Shown here one piece after another: positions 1-6,336 of a DNA stretch of 6,336 nucleotides. The notes under the pieces are model-generated. The model had not been told where the DNA came from. It did not search any database and worked only from the letters and a program-made list of their open reading frames with translations. Made by a program: the position numbers and the translations under genes. Origin of the DNA: Anaerobacillus sp. (GTDB taxonomy: Bacteria > Bacillota > Bacilli > Bacillales_H > Anaerobacillaceae); the NCBI GenBank assembly GCA_007120055.1, contig SKOL01000304.1, forward strand, positions 1 through 6,336. The letters are read 5' to 3'. How positions within the stretch are numbered: position 1 is the first letter of the stretch; each line of letters opens with the position of its first letter.

Positions 1-1241
1 CCAATGTCGCCACCTGAAAGTTTAATAGTTGCTGTTGTACAAGATTTGTTAATTCCTAATTCACTACTAATCAAATCAGCAATTTTCTCTGCCATTTTTC
101 GATAACCCGTTAGTTTACCACCAGCAATCGAGATTAAGCCTGAATCAGAGATAAACACTTCATCTTTTCTTGAGATTTCTGAAGCACTCTTTCCTTCCTC
201 ATGAATTAACGGGCGTAATCCTGTCCAGCAAGATTCGACATCTTCCACTTTTAAATTTACAGAAGGGAACATATAATTAACCGCATTAATGATATAATCA
301 CGGTCGGCAACGGTCATTCGTGGATGAGTGATATCCTCATTATAAAAAGTATCTGTTGTACCTACGTACGTTTTTCCATCACGCGGAACCGCAAACATCA
401 TACGACCATCATCTTCTGTGTCAAAATAAACCGCTTGCTTTAACGGAAAACGTGATTGATCTATCACTAAATGGACACCTTTTGTTAAATGTAGATACTT
501 TCCTTTTTTTGAATTGTCTTTTTCACGAAGTGTGTCTACCCACGGTCCAGCGGCATTAACGATTTTTTTCGCACGAATCACTGTTGACTCACCTGATAAT
601 TGATCGACGACTTTAACTGCTACGACTTTGCCATTCTCGTAAACTAACTCTTCTGCTTTAGCGTAATTGGCAGCGACCACTCCACGAGCTACTGCTTCTT
701 TCAATACTTCTAACGTTAATCTCGCATCATCTGTTTTATATTCGACATACACACCGCCACCCTTTAATTTATCTTCACGAAGTAACGGCTCTTTTTCCAA
801 TGTTTGTTGTCGATTTAGCATGTAACGTCGTTCTTGCTTTTTAACGCCAGCTAAAAAGTCATATACTTTAAGTCCAACAGATGTCGCGAACTTCCCAAAT
901 GTTCCGCCTTCAATCATTGGTAGTAACATCCATTCTGGCGTTGTTACGTGTGGAGCATTTTCATAAACGATTGCCCGTTCTTTACCTACTTCAGCTACTA
1001 ATTTCACTTCAAATTGCTTTAAATAGCGCAAGCCACCATGTACAAGTTTTGTAGAACGACTTGACGTCCCCGCACCAAAATCTTGCATTTCAATTAACCC
1101 TGTTTGAATGCCACGTACTTGAGCATCTAAGGCGATACCTGCACCTGTGATCCCACCACCGATCACTAGCAGGTCTAACTCTTTACTACTCATTTCTTTT
1201 AAATAACTTCCTCGTTGTATACTTGAAAATGGATTCGCCAC
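1..1241 (-). CDS. glpD: Aerobic glycerol-3-phosphate dehydrogenase (N-terminal 413 residues; gene continues past the left edge)
   Basis: FAD-dependent enzyme that oxidises sn-glycerol-3-phosphate to dihydroxyacetone phosphate at the inner face of the membrane and passes electrons to the quinone pool. I translated the frame from a GTG at 1241-1239 to the left edge: 413 codons, no stop or frameshift. Residues 28-33 (GGGITG) are the dinucleotide-binding glycine motif. Residues 58-74, with [15 protein letters not shown], and 374-385 ([12 protein letters not shown]) match the two FAD-G3P-dehydrogenase signatures. Bacillus GlpD is about 555 residues, so roughly the last quarter is missing here. The start is supported by TAAAAAGGAG at 1251-1260, 9 nt upstream of the GTG; the next in-frame ATG is codon 17 and lacks such a site. 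The gene has its own promoter and terminator-bearing leader and is the last glp gene in the locus. Confidence 0.97.
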   Translation of the reverse strand, partial: MANPFSSIQRGSYLKEMSSKELDLLVIGGGITGAGIALDAQVRGIQTGLIEMQDFGAGTSSRSTKLVHGGLRYLKQFEVKLVAEVGKERAIVYENAPHVTTPEWMLLPMIEGGTFGKFATSVGLKVYDFLAGVKKQERRYMLNRQQTLEKEPLLREDKLKGGGVYVEYKTDDARLTLEVLKEAVARGVVAANYAKAEELVYENGKVVAVKVVDQLSGESTVIRAKKIVNAAGPWVDTLREKDNSKKGKYLHLTKGVHLVIDQSRFPLKQAVYFDTEDDGRMMFAVPRDGKTYVGTTDTFYNEDITHPRMTVADRDYIINAVNYMFPSVNLKVEDVESCWTGLRPLIHEEGKSASEISRKDEVFISDSGLISIAGGKLTGYRKMAEKIADLISSELGINKSCTTATIKLSGGDI

Positions 1242-1250
1242 TCTAAAACA

Positions 1251-1254
1251 CTCC
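1251..1254 (-). promoter_or_regulatory. Ribosome binding site of glpD
   Basis: GGAG within TAAAAAGGAG, 9 nt before a GTG codon. It decides the glpD start, because no ATG precedes the conserved N-terminus and the first in-frame ATG is 16 codons further in. Confidence 0.8.
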
Positions 1255-1381
1255 TTTTTATAGGGCGGGAATAAAAGAGAAAGGAAAACGCCGTGAAATA
1301 GTGCTCAAATACTTATTTTTTGCGTTTTTTATTCTTTGCACCCTTTTCAACATCTAAATAATGAAAACTTGAAAAAGTATA

Positions 1382-1434
1382 CAAAAAAGACCACAACAGC
1401 CCTATCGCAGGTTCGCGATAGAGTGTTGTGGTCT
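1382..1434 (-). terminator. Intrinsic terminator in the glpD leader (GlpP-controlled)
   Basis: Read on the minus strand, AGACCACAACA (1434-1424) pairs perfectly with TGTTGTGGTCT (1398-1388). An inner stem CTATCGC/GCGATAG closes a six-base loop, and a small CT/GGC interruption lies between the stems. A run of six T follows at 1388-1383. It stands about 140 nt before the glpD start and inside its transcribed leader, so unaided transcription should stop before the gene. In B. subtilis the glpD leader terminator is overcome by GlpP bound to glycerol-3-phosphate; the same job is inferred here. No other terminator separates glpK from this point, so it may also end glpFK transcripts. Confidence 0.92.
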
Positions 1435-1447
1435 CTCCTATTCTCCG
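1434..1447 (-). promoter_or_regulatory. Twin-GGAGA leader motif, candidate GlpP target of glpD
   Basis: CGGAGAATAGGAGA: two GGAGA pentamers 3 nt apart. It matches the motif in the glpF leader (4022-4035) at 12 of 14 positions. It ends on the first base of the terminator 5' arm. GGTC (1450-1447) and GACC (1433-1430) flank the pentamers and could form a short stem that cannot coexist with the terminator. GlpP binding is inferred from position and duplication, not shown. Confidence 0.7.
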
Positions 1448-1470
1448 ACCGAATTTATTAACTTAACTAT

Positions 1471-1499
1471 ATTATAGCACAATGTGTCTAAATTGTGAA
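1471..1499 (-). promoter_or_regulatory. Sigma-A promoter of glpD
   Basis: TTCACA (-35, 1499-1494), a 17-nt spacer and TATAAT (-10, 1476-1471), with an extended TG one base before the -10. Transcription should begin near 1464, at the start of AAGTTAATAA. The -35 box begins only 3 nt beyond the glpK stop codon. No good cre match was seen over this promoter. Confidence 0.88.
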
Positions 1500-1502
1500 C
1501 AG

Positions 1503-3035
<1,533 letters not shown>

Positions 3036-3093
3036 TTATCATTATCTTTATTATAATTATAATAGTTTAGATTATCTATTTACGCCTTGTGGC

Positions 3094-3921
3094 CTATGCT
3101 GCAAGGTCTTTTTCTGTATTTGTAGTTGACACTCGATTTTTATGAAAAAGAGTTGAGGCGATCATTACAACTGCAAACGCTACCAAAAATATCCAAAGGG
3201 CCGAATAAACAATACCTTCAAATGCAGCTGCATAAAATAGTGCACCTAAACCTCCACCAATAATTGGTCCAACTACTGGGACCCAAGCATACTTCCAATC
3301 TGAACTTCCTTTGCCTGCAATCGGTAATAAAAAGTGTGCGATACGAGGTCCTAAATCACGCGCTGGGTTAATCGCATAACCAGTAGTTCCTCCTAATGAT
3401 AAACCGATAACTACAATTAAAAATCCAACAATTAATGGGTTTAACCCTTCAGTAAATGCATTGGCTCCAATCGCTAAAAGGCCTAATACTAAGACAAATG
3501 TCCCTAAAATTTCACTAAATAAATTGGCTGGTTTGTGACGGATTGCTGGTCCTGTTGAAAACACGGCAAGTTTCGCCTCTTGATCTTGAGTTGCTATCCA
3601 ATGCGGGTAATAATGTAACCAAACTAACGTCGCACCGATAAATGCACCAATCATTTGTGCTGCAATATAACTAGGCACTTGAGACCATGAAAATTCACCA
3701 ATTAAAGCTAGACCAACTGTAACTGCTGGGTTGATATGTGCCCCACTAATTCCTCCAACAGCATAAACCGCAGTCGCAACACCAAGGCCCCATCCCATCG
3801 TAATGACGATCCAGCCAGAGTTTTCAGATTTCGTTTCTTTTAGAACAACTCCTGCAACAACTCCGCCACCAAAAATAATCAAAATCATCGTTCCAATTAA
3901 TTCCCCTAAAAATGCTGACAT
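3094..3921 (-). CDS. glpF: Glycerol uptake facilitator (aquaglyceroporin)
   Basis: Membrane channel of the MIP family for passive entry of glycerol. The product is 275 residues. Both pore half-helix motifs are present: NPA at 64-66 (SGAHINPAVT) and NPA at 185-187 in GYAINPARDLGP. Asp189 after the second NPA is typical of glycerol facilitators rather than water-only aquaporins. By alignment from memory with E. coli GlpF, the selectivity filter is Trp44, Gly173, Tyr182 (Phe in E. coli) and Arg188. After the sixth membrane helix comes an extra hydrophobic stretch at about 239-258, also present in B. subtilis GlpF as I recall it. The frame is open to an upstream start at 3963, but GGAGGG at 3928-3933, 6 nt before the ATG at 3921, and the typical MSAFLGE N-terminus fix the start here. 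First gene of glpFK. Confidence 0.97.
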   Translation of the reverse strand: MSAFLGELIGTMILIIFGGGVVAGVVLKETKSENSGWIVITMGWGLGVATAVYAVGGISGAHINPAVTVGLALIGEFSWSQVPSYIAAQMIGAFIGATLVWLHYYPHWIATQDQEAKLAVFSTGPAIRHKPANLFSEILGTFVLVLGLLAIGANAFTEGLNPLIVGFLIVVIGLSLGGTTGYAINPARDLGPRIAHFLLPIAGKGSSDWKYAWVPVVGPIIGGGLGALFYAAAFEGIVYSALWIFLVAFAVVMIASTLFHKNRVSTTNTEKDLAA

Positions 3922-3927
3922 AAGATT

Positions 3928-3933
3928 CCCTCC
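3928..3933 (-). promoter_or_regulatory. Ribosome binding site that sets the glpF start
   Basis: GGAGGG, 6 nt before the ATG at 3921-3919. It lies inside the longer open frame that begins at 3963, so that longer start is not the real one. Confidence 0.85.
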
Positions 3934-3961
3934 TTTTTTGTTTTTTATAATAAATTGCAAC

Positions 3962-4026
3962 AAAAAAAAAGGAAACCCAAAATAGCTTATCTAGAAAAAG
4001 TCTAAATAAGTACTCTTTGAGTCTCC
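3962..4026 (-). terminator. Intrinsic terminator in the glpF leader (GlpP-controlled)
   Basis: Minus-strand GGAGACTCAAA (4026-4016) pairs with TTTGGGTTTCC (3981-3971), an 11-bp arm with two G-T pairs. After an internal loop, CTTATTTAGA pairs with TCTAGATAAG (10 bp, one G-T) around the loop CTTTT. Nine T follow (3970-3962). It lies between the promoter and glpF, so it should block glpFK unless antiterminated, as known for B. subtilis glpFK. Confidence 0.9.
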
Positions 4027-4035
4027 TTGTCTCCG
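4022..4035 (-). promoter_or_regulatory. Twin-GGAGA leader motif, candidate GlpP target of glpF
   Basis: CGGAGACAAGGAGA: two GGAGA pentamers 3 nt apart, 12 of 14 identical to the glpD leader copy at 1434-1447. The second pentamer is the start of the terminator 5' arm, so protein bound here would compete with hairpin formation. Its first base is 25 nt past the last base of the -10 box, against 24 nt in glpD. Function inferred. Confidence 0.7.
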
Positions 4036-4059
4036 TCACAAATTATTAACTTATTTAAT

Positions 4060-4088
4060 ATTAAAACATGCCCCGAAACCGCTGTCAA
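4060..4088 (-). promoter_or_regulatory. Sigma-A promoter of glpFK
   Basis: TTGACA (-35, 4088-4083, perfect consensus), a 17-nt spacer and TTTAAT (-10, 4065-4060), preceded by an extended TG. The start point should be near 4053, giving a leader of about 130 nt before the glpF ATG. Confidence 0.88.
4074..4087 (-). promoter_or_regulatory. cre-like site over the glpFK -35 box
   Basis: TGACAGCGGTTTCG matches the catabolite-responsive element consensus TGWNANCGNTNWCA at 13 of 14 positions; only the last base differs. It overlaps five bases of the -35 hexamer and part of the spacer, where CcpA with HPr-Ser-P would block polymerase. CcpA repression of glpFK is known in B. subtilis. Confidence 0.7.
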
Positions 4089-4101
4089 CATTTATTTTCC
4101 A

Positions 4102-4137
4102 AGTGATCGTTTGTGATTAATTCCACAAAACATCACT
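4102..4137. repeat. Dyad immediately upstream of the glpFK promoter
   Basis: AGTGAT (4102-4107) pairs with ATCACT (4132-4137), and TTTGTG (4110-4115) with CACAAA (4124-4129). A 2x2 mismatch separates the stems and the loop is eight bases. The edge nearest the promoter is 13 bp upstream of the -35 box. There is no T-run on either side, so it is a poor terminator. It may be an upstream operator or part of the glpP 3' end. Confidence 0.5.
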
Positions 4138-4147
4138 CAATCTCCTA

Positions 4148-4220
4148 CGTTAGCTTGAGCAGGACTGTCCCATAAGGGTCTGACACTTTGTTCTGGGACA
4201 CTTCCGTTCAAATACTAACG
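4148..4220. repeat. 73-nt imperfect palindrome between glpP and glpFK
   Basis: Successive arms pair around a 21-nt centre: CGTTAG/CTAACG (4148-4153 with 4215-4220), TTGAGC/GTTCAA (4155-4160 with 4206-4211, one G-T), GGA/TCC (4162-4164 with 4203-4205) and TGTCCCA/TGGGACA (4166-4172 with 4194-4200). That is 22 pairs with small internal loops. It starts 16 nt after the glpP stop. No T-run follows on the minus strand, so a simple terminator is unlikely. The structure resembles dispersed REP or MITE-type palindromes; copy number cannot be judged from this window. Confidence 0.6.
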
Positions 4221-4235
4221 CCTTAGTTTTTAATT

Positions 4236-4781
4236 TCACTTCCACAACTCTCTCCGCGAAGTTGTTACAGCTGACGCACCTGCCTTAAGAGCATCTTCTA
4301 CTTCTCTTCTTTCACGAATCAATCCCCCAGCAACAATCGGAATTCCAGTTTTTTCATAAACTTCTTTAATAATATGTGGCATTACACCAGGTAACACTTC
4401 AATATAATCCGGTTTTGTCGTTTCTAACAACTTATAACTCGATTCAAGAGCGATTGAGTCTAACAAGAACAGCCGTTGGATCGAGATGAGACCATGTTTT
4501 TTTGCAGTTAGTACGACATTTTTCCGTGTTGAAATTAGACCAGCTGGCTTAACATCTTGACATAAAAACTGTGCGGCATATTCGTCATTTCGCAAGCCTT
4601 GAACTAAATCAGCATGAAGAAGCATTTTCTTCCCTTTACTTTTCGCTAATTGAACGAGACTTTTTAATTGACCAATATGGCTGTTTAGTAAGACTATGTA
4701 TGTATAATTACTGTCAAGCATATCTTCTAGCTCTTTAATGCTACGAGCAGCGGGTAAAGTCTTTTGCCCATGGAAATCCAT
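4236..4781 (-). CDS. glpP: Glycerol-3-phosphate-responsive antiterminator GlpP
   Basis: Cytoplasmic RNA-binding regulator. With glycerol-3-phosphate bound, it acts on the glpFK and glpD leader RNAs so that transcription passes their terminators; in B. subtilis it also stabilises glpD mRNA. The 181 residues carry the conserved blocks of the family: HIGQLK (35-40), HADLVQGL (56-63), KPAGLISTR (78-86), QRLFLLDS (102-109), IEVLPG (127-132), GIPIVAGGLI (146-155) and AGASAVTTS (168-175). The last two resemble the phosphate-binding strands of a TIM barrel. It is slightly shorter at the C-terminus than my recollection of B. subtilis GlpP (about 190). The ATG follows AGGTGG (4789-4794) by 7 nt. It lies upstream of both of its target operons in the same orientation. 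Confidence 0.96.
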   Translation of the reverse strand: MDFHGQKTLPAARSIKELEDMLDSNYTYIVLLNSHIGQLKSLVQLAKSKGKKMLLHADLVQGLRNDEYAAQFLCQDVKPAGLISTRKNVVLTAKKHGLISIQRLFLLDSIALESSYKLLETTKPDYIEVLPGVMPHIIKEVYEKTGIPIVAGGLIRERREVEDALKAGASAVTTSRRELWK

Positions 4782-4812
4782 TAAAACACCACCTATCCAT
4801 TAATTTCTTACT

Positions 4813-4842
4813 ACTTTACCACACGAAAGCTACTATACTCAA
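4813..4842 (-). promoter_or_regulatory. Possible promoter of glpP
   Basis: TTGAGT (4842-4837), an 18-nt spacer and TAAAGT (4818-4813) are the best pair upstream of glpP, each two mismatches or fewer from consensus. No terminator hairpin or cre-like site was seen near it, which fits modest constitutive expression of the regulator. Weak call. Confidence 0.3.
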
Positions 4843-4860
4843 TTACAGCTGAAAAACTTC

Positions 4861-4931
4861 TCGTAACTGCCACATAAAGCGTCCCCTTGCAGAACTATGC
4901 TCTCGATTGAACGATTTATGTTAAGTTGCGG
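4861..4931. repeat. 71-nt imperfect inverted repeat between the FixH-like gene and glpP
   Basis: TCGTAACT (4861-4868) can pair with AGTTGCGG (4924-4931) using two G-T pairs, and ACATAAAGCG (4872-4881) with CGATTTATGT (4912-4921) at 9 of 10 positions, around a 30-nt centre. No T-run follows on either strand. A separate short hairpin, ATTATG/CATAAT, lies at 4938-4954, just past the FixH-like stop. Either could be the 3' end of that transcript, or the larger one a decayed mobile palindrome. Confidence 0.4.
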
Positions 4932-4956
4932 CACTAGATTATGGGGCACATAATTT

Positions 4957-5379
4957 TCAATATGCTTCTATACGCAACGGAAACGTTTCTTTTTGACGAT
5001 ATTTGCCGTCCTTTACCTCTACTTTCGCATGCCAATTTCCTGATTGTAAAAATTGAACCTCAGTTTCGTAAAGACCATTTTCTACATGGTAAAGGTTTTG
5101 CTTTATTGAATCCATCTCATTATTTTCGTCACTTAAAGAAATACTTAACTTTGCTTTTTCTACAACTAAATCTTCGCCATCATAAACTAAAACTTGAAGT
5201 GTTGTGCTATCACCGACTAAAATCGGCACATCAGTTGTATGTAGTTCAATGTTAAAATCAGCGACATCTTCAATTGTTGCATTAAAATTAATATACATGA
5301 ACGCAGCCAAGAGAATTCCAATAACCACCAACAGCTTATTTAGTTTTTGCTTACTTTGTTTTTCTACAGAAACTTCCAC
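4957..5379 (-). CDS. Membrane-anchored FixH/YtkA-like domain protein
   Basis: The 140-residue product has a basic N-terminus, one hydrophobic segment at about 14-31 (LNKLLVVIGILLAAFMYI) and an extracytoplasmic domain of about 105 residues. There is no lipobox cysteine, so the N-terminal helix should stay as an anchor. The outer domain has the beta-rich pattern of YtkA-like/FixH proteins: a first half with LVGDSTTLQVLVYDG (54-68), then GLYETEVQFLQSGNWHAKVEV (102-122), the family's usual closing block. The family is small and its biochemical role is poorly defined; some members accompany cytochrome oxidase or copper genes, which are not seen here. The frame extends to a TTG at 5388, but AGGAG (5389-5393) touches that codon directly, whereas the GTG at 5379 lies 9 nt away and is the better start. 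It may share a transcript with the gene 66 nt upstream. Confidence 0.75.
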   Translation of the reverse strand: MEVSVEKQSKQKLNKLLVVIGILLAAFMYINFNATIEDVADFNIELHTTDVPILVGDSTTLQVLVYDGEDLVVEKAKLSISLSDENNEMDSIKQNLYHVENGLYETEVQFLQSGNWHAKVEVKDGKYRQKETFPLRIEAY

Positions 5380-5388
5380 TTTTTTCAA

Positions 5389-5393
5389 CTCCT
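5389..5393 (-). promoter_or_regulatory. Ribosome binding site deciding the FixH-like start
   Basis: AGGAG is immediately followed by TTG, which leaves no spacer. The next in-frame start, a GTG, follows after 9 nt, a normal distance. This favours initiation at 5379. Confidence 0.7.
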
Positions 5394-5445
5394 ATCACTA
5401 AAACTAGGATGAACGTAATAGAAGCATATTAAACATATTCACGCC

Positions 5446-5934
5446 TCATTTATCTTTTTCTATCTCATTTATTTTTGCCATAATATACCTTGAAAAGTCG
5501 TCATCAAAAAGTCCGAAAGAATTTTTGTAAACTTCCCTAGCCTCTGTACTTCCTTTAAAGTAATGTGTTATAAAGCTATCCCAAGCTTTCCAATCCGCTT
5601 TATCATTTTTATTTTGAAAAATTTGACGGTTGTAAAAGTCAAAAAGGATATCAAAGAAATTAATATAATGATAAATAAATGCAGTTCTTTTTGCATGTAC
5701 TAGATGATCCGATGTATCTTTAATCGATTTATTAACAGGGTGATTATCATAGACAGCCCATAATTCTGGGTTTTCTATTAATAATTTGTTTATCTCTAAC
5801 ATTAACTTATTATGCTCTTGTCTACTCGTATTTCTAATAGAAATACTATTAAACTTCCATATAATTACCGCTGCAATAGTAGAAATGATTAACGAAAATA
5901 TTGAAATTACTAAAGAAATAATATTATTATCCAT
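5446..5934 (-). CDS. Hypothetical membrane-anchored protein, AT-rich orphan
   Basis: I do not recognise a family. The product is 162 residues: a hydrophobic N-terminal segment at about 5-27, then a soluble, mostly helical-looking part rich in aromatic and charged residues. Notable stretches are LLIENPELWAVYD (51-63), AFIYHYINFFDILFDFYNRQIF (85-106, an amphipathic or weakly hydrophobic helix) and DWKAWDSFITHYF (114-126). The pattern is reminiscent of small single-pass proteins of unknown function found sporadically in bacteria. The start is supported by GGAGGG (5945-5950), 10 nt before the ATG. The gene is visibly more AT-rich than the glp genes and sits beside a palindromic element, which suggests later acquisition. 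No function is assigned. Confidence 0.75.
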   Translation of the reverse strand: MDNNIISLVISIFSLIISTIAAVIIWKFNSISIRNTSRQEHNKLMLEINKLLIENPELWAVYDNHPVNKSIKDTSDHLVHAKRTAFIYHYINFFDILFDFYNRQIFQNKNDKADWKAWDSFITHYFKGSTEAREVYKNSFGLFDDDFSRYIMAKINEIEKDK

Positions 5935-6006
5935 ATACTCACAACCCTCCAGACATGTCCTATAATACTAATATTTTCTCAAAATAAAAAACTCTCCTTC
6001 AACTGC

Positions 6007-6151
6007 TTAAATTAGCCTTAATAAGTGAATTTCATAAAACCTACAACGAGCTATATCCAGCTATATGGAGTTGCGAACGTTTTAACACAACTACATATAG
6101 TTCCCTAATAGGGAGAATGTGCAATTATGAAATTCATTACCTTTAATTTAA
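6007..6151. repeat. 145-nt palindromic, MITE-like element
   Basis: The ends TTAAATTA (6007-6014) and TAATTTAA (6144-6151) are inverted copies. Inside them, TGAATTTCATAA (6026-6037) and TTATGAAATTCA (6125-6136) form a perfect 12-bp inverted repeat. At the centre, AGCTATATG-G-AGTTG (6059-6073) pairs with CAACT-A-CATATAGTT (6088-6102), 14 pairs with one mismatch, around a 14-nt loop. There is also a direct repeat AGCTATAT (6049-6056 and 6059-6066) and a small palindrome CCCTAATAGGG (6103-6113). No reading frame of note lies inside. The nested inverted ends and lack of coding capacity fit a miniature inverted-repeat element; a structured RNA is an alternative. Confidence 0.5.
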
Positions 6152-6154
6152 ACA

Positions 6155-6191
6155 GAAAAAAGAGAATCTATCCAATTTATTTGCTTTTTTC
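6155..6191. terminator. Weak terminator-like inverted repeat after the right-edge gene
   Basis: GAAAAAAG (6155-6162) and CTTTTTTC (6184-6191) are perfect 8-bp inverted copies with a 21-nt loop, 9 nt past the stop codon at 6200. The stem is almost all A-T, so strength is doubtful. On the minus strand the second arm itself supplies a T-run. Confidence 0.3.
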
Positions 6192-6199
6192 AACTACCT

Positions 6200-6334
6200 T
6201 TAATCATCTTCTTTAACTGAAATATGAACATCAATAAGTCCAATTTTTGTTTCTAACGGTACAGTAATAAATGTCTTCGTTGAGCGAAAGTTTGACGTTC
6301 CTTCATTAATTACTGGTGGAGTTACGTCGATCAT
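6200..6334 (-). CDS. Unrecognised gene, C-terminal end only (or a 44-residue protein)
   Basis: An open frame of 44 residues runs from the right edge to a TAA at 6200. It begins with ATG at 6334-6332, but only 2 nt of window precede it, so the frame may continue upstream and the ATG may be internal. The sequence MIDVTPPVINEGTSNFRSTK continues into a part that alternates hydrophobic and polar residues (TFITVPLETKIGLIDVHISV) and ends in acidic KEDD. That looks like beta strands, not a membrane helix. I cannot name a family. No ribosome site can be checked because it would lie outside the window. Confidence 0.5.
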   Translation of the reverse strand: MIDVTPPVINEGTSNFRSTKTFITVPLETKIGLIDVHISVKEDD

Positions 6335-6336
6335 AA

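Noticed and set aside
356..559. Plus-strand frame opposite glpD.
   Set aside because: Antisense shadow of a fully conserved enzyme, without a ribosome site or recognisable protein.
1258..1353. A 31-codon minus-strand frame (ATG at 1353) in the glpD leader, ending just before the glpD ribosome site; considered as a leader peptide.
   Set aside because: No Shine-Dalgarno sequence precedes its ATG, composition looks random, and the terminator with GlpP already explains leader control.
3803..3985. Plus-strand frame opposite the 5' part of glpF and its leader.
   Set aside because: Antisense shadow ending in the lysine-rich product of the terminator T-run; no ribosome site.
3824..4039. A 71-codon minus-strand frame across the glpF leader and its 5' end.
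   Set aside because: It covers the terminator hairpin and overlaps glpF in another frame, and no ribosome site supports it.
4941..5401. Plus-strand frames of 104 and 65 codons opposite the FixH-like gene.
   Set aside because: Antisense to a gene with a membrane anchor, a recognisable domain and a ribosome site; these frames show none of these.

Overview
The window carries a glycerol-utilisation (glp) locus of a low-GC Gram-positive bacterium. Protein sequences, gene order (glpP, glpF, glpK, glpD) and strong AGGAGG-type ribosome sites match Bacillaceae closely. An alkaliphilic or halotolerant Bacillus relative is my guess, but the sequence does not prove it. Every gene I can support lies on the minus strand, so transcription runs from high to low coordinates.

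Layout in transcription order: (1) 6334-6200, the tail of an unrecognised gene entering from the right edge. (2) 6151-6007, an intergenic palindromic, MITE-like element. (3) 5934-5446, an AT-rich orphan membrane-anchored protein. (4) 5379-4957, a small membrane-anchored FixH/YtkA-like protein that probably starts at GTG rather than the upstream TTG. (5) 4781-4236, glpP, the glycerol-3-phosphate-responsive antiterminator. (6) 4220-4102, an intergenic stretch with a 73-nt imperfect palindrome and a second dyad. (7) The glpF promoter with an overlapping cre-like site, then a leader ending in an intrinsic terminator (4026-3962). (8) 3921-3094, glpF, and 3002-1503, glpK. (9) The glpD promoter directly after the glpK stop, its own leader terminator (1434-1382), and 1241-1, glpD, whose 3' end runs off the left edge after 413 codons.

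The genes form one pathway. GlpF admits glycerol, GlpK phosphorylates it to glycerol-3-phosphate, and GlpD oxidises that to dihydroxyacetone phosphate at the membrane. Glycerol-3-phosphate is also the signal for GlpP, which in Bacillus lets polymerase pass the leader terminators of glpFK and glpD. Both target leaders are visible. Their predicted transcripts begin with the same 10 nt (AAGTTAATAA), followed by a twin-GGAGA motif at nearly the same distance from the -10 box, and each motif runs into the 5' arm of a terminator. I consider this paired regulatory element the best signal in the window. The intergenic palindromes and the AT-rich orphan gene are the least explained parts.
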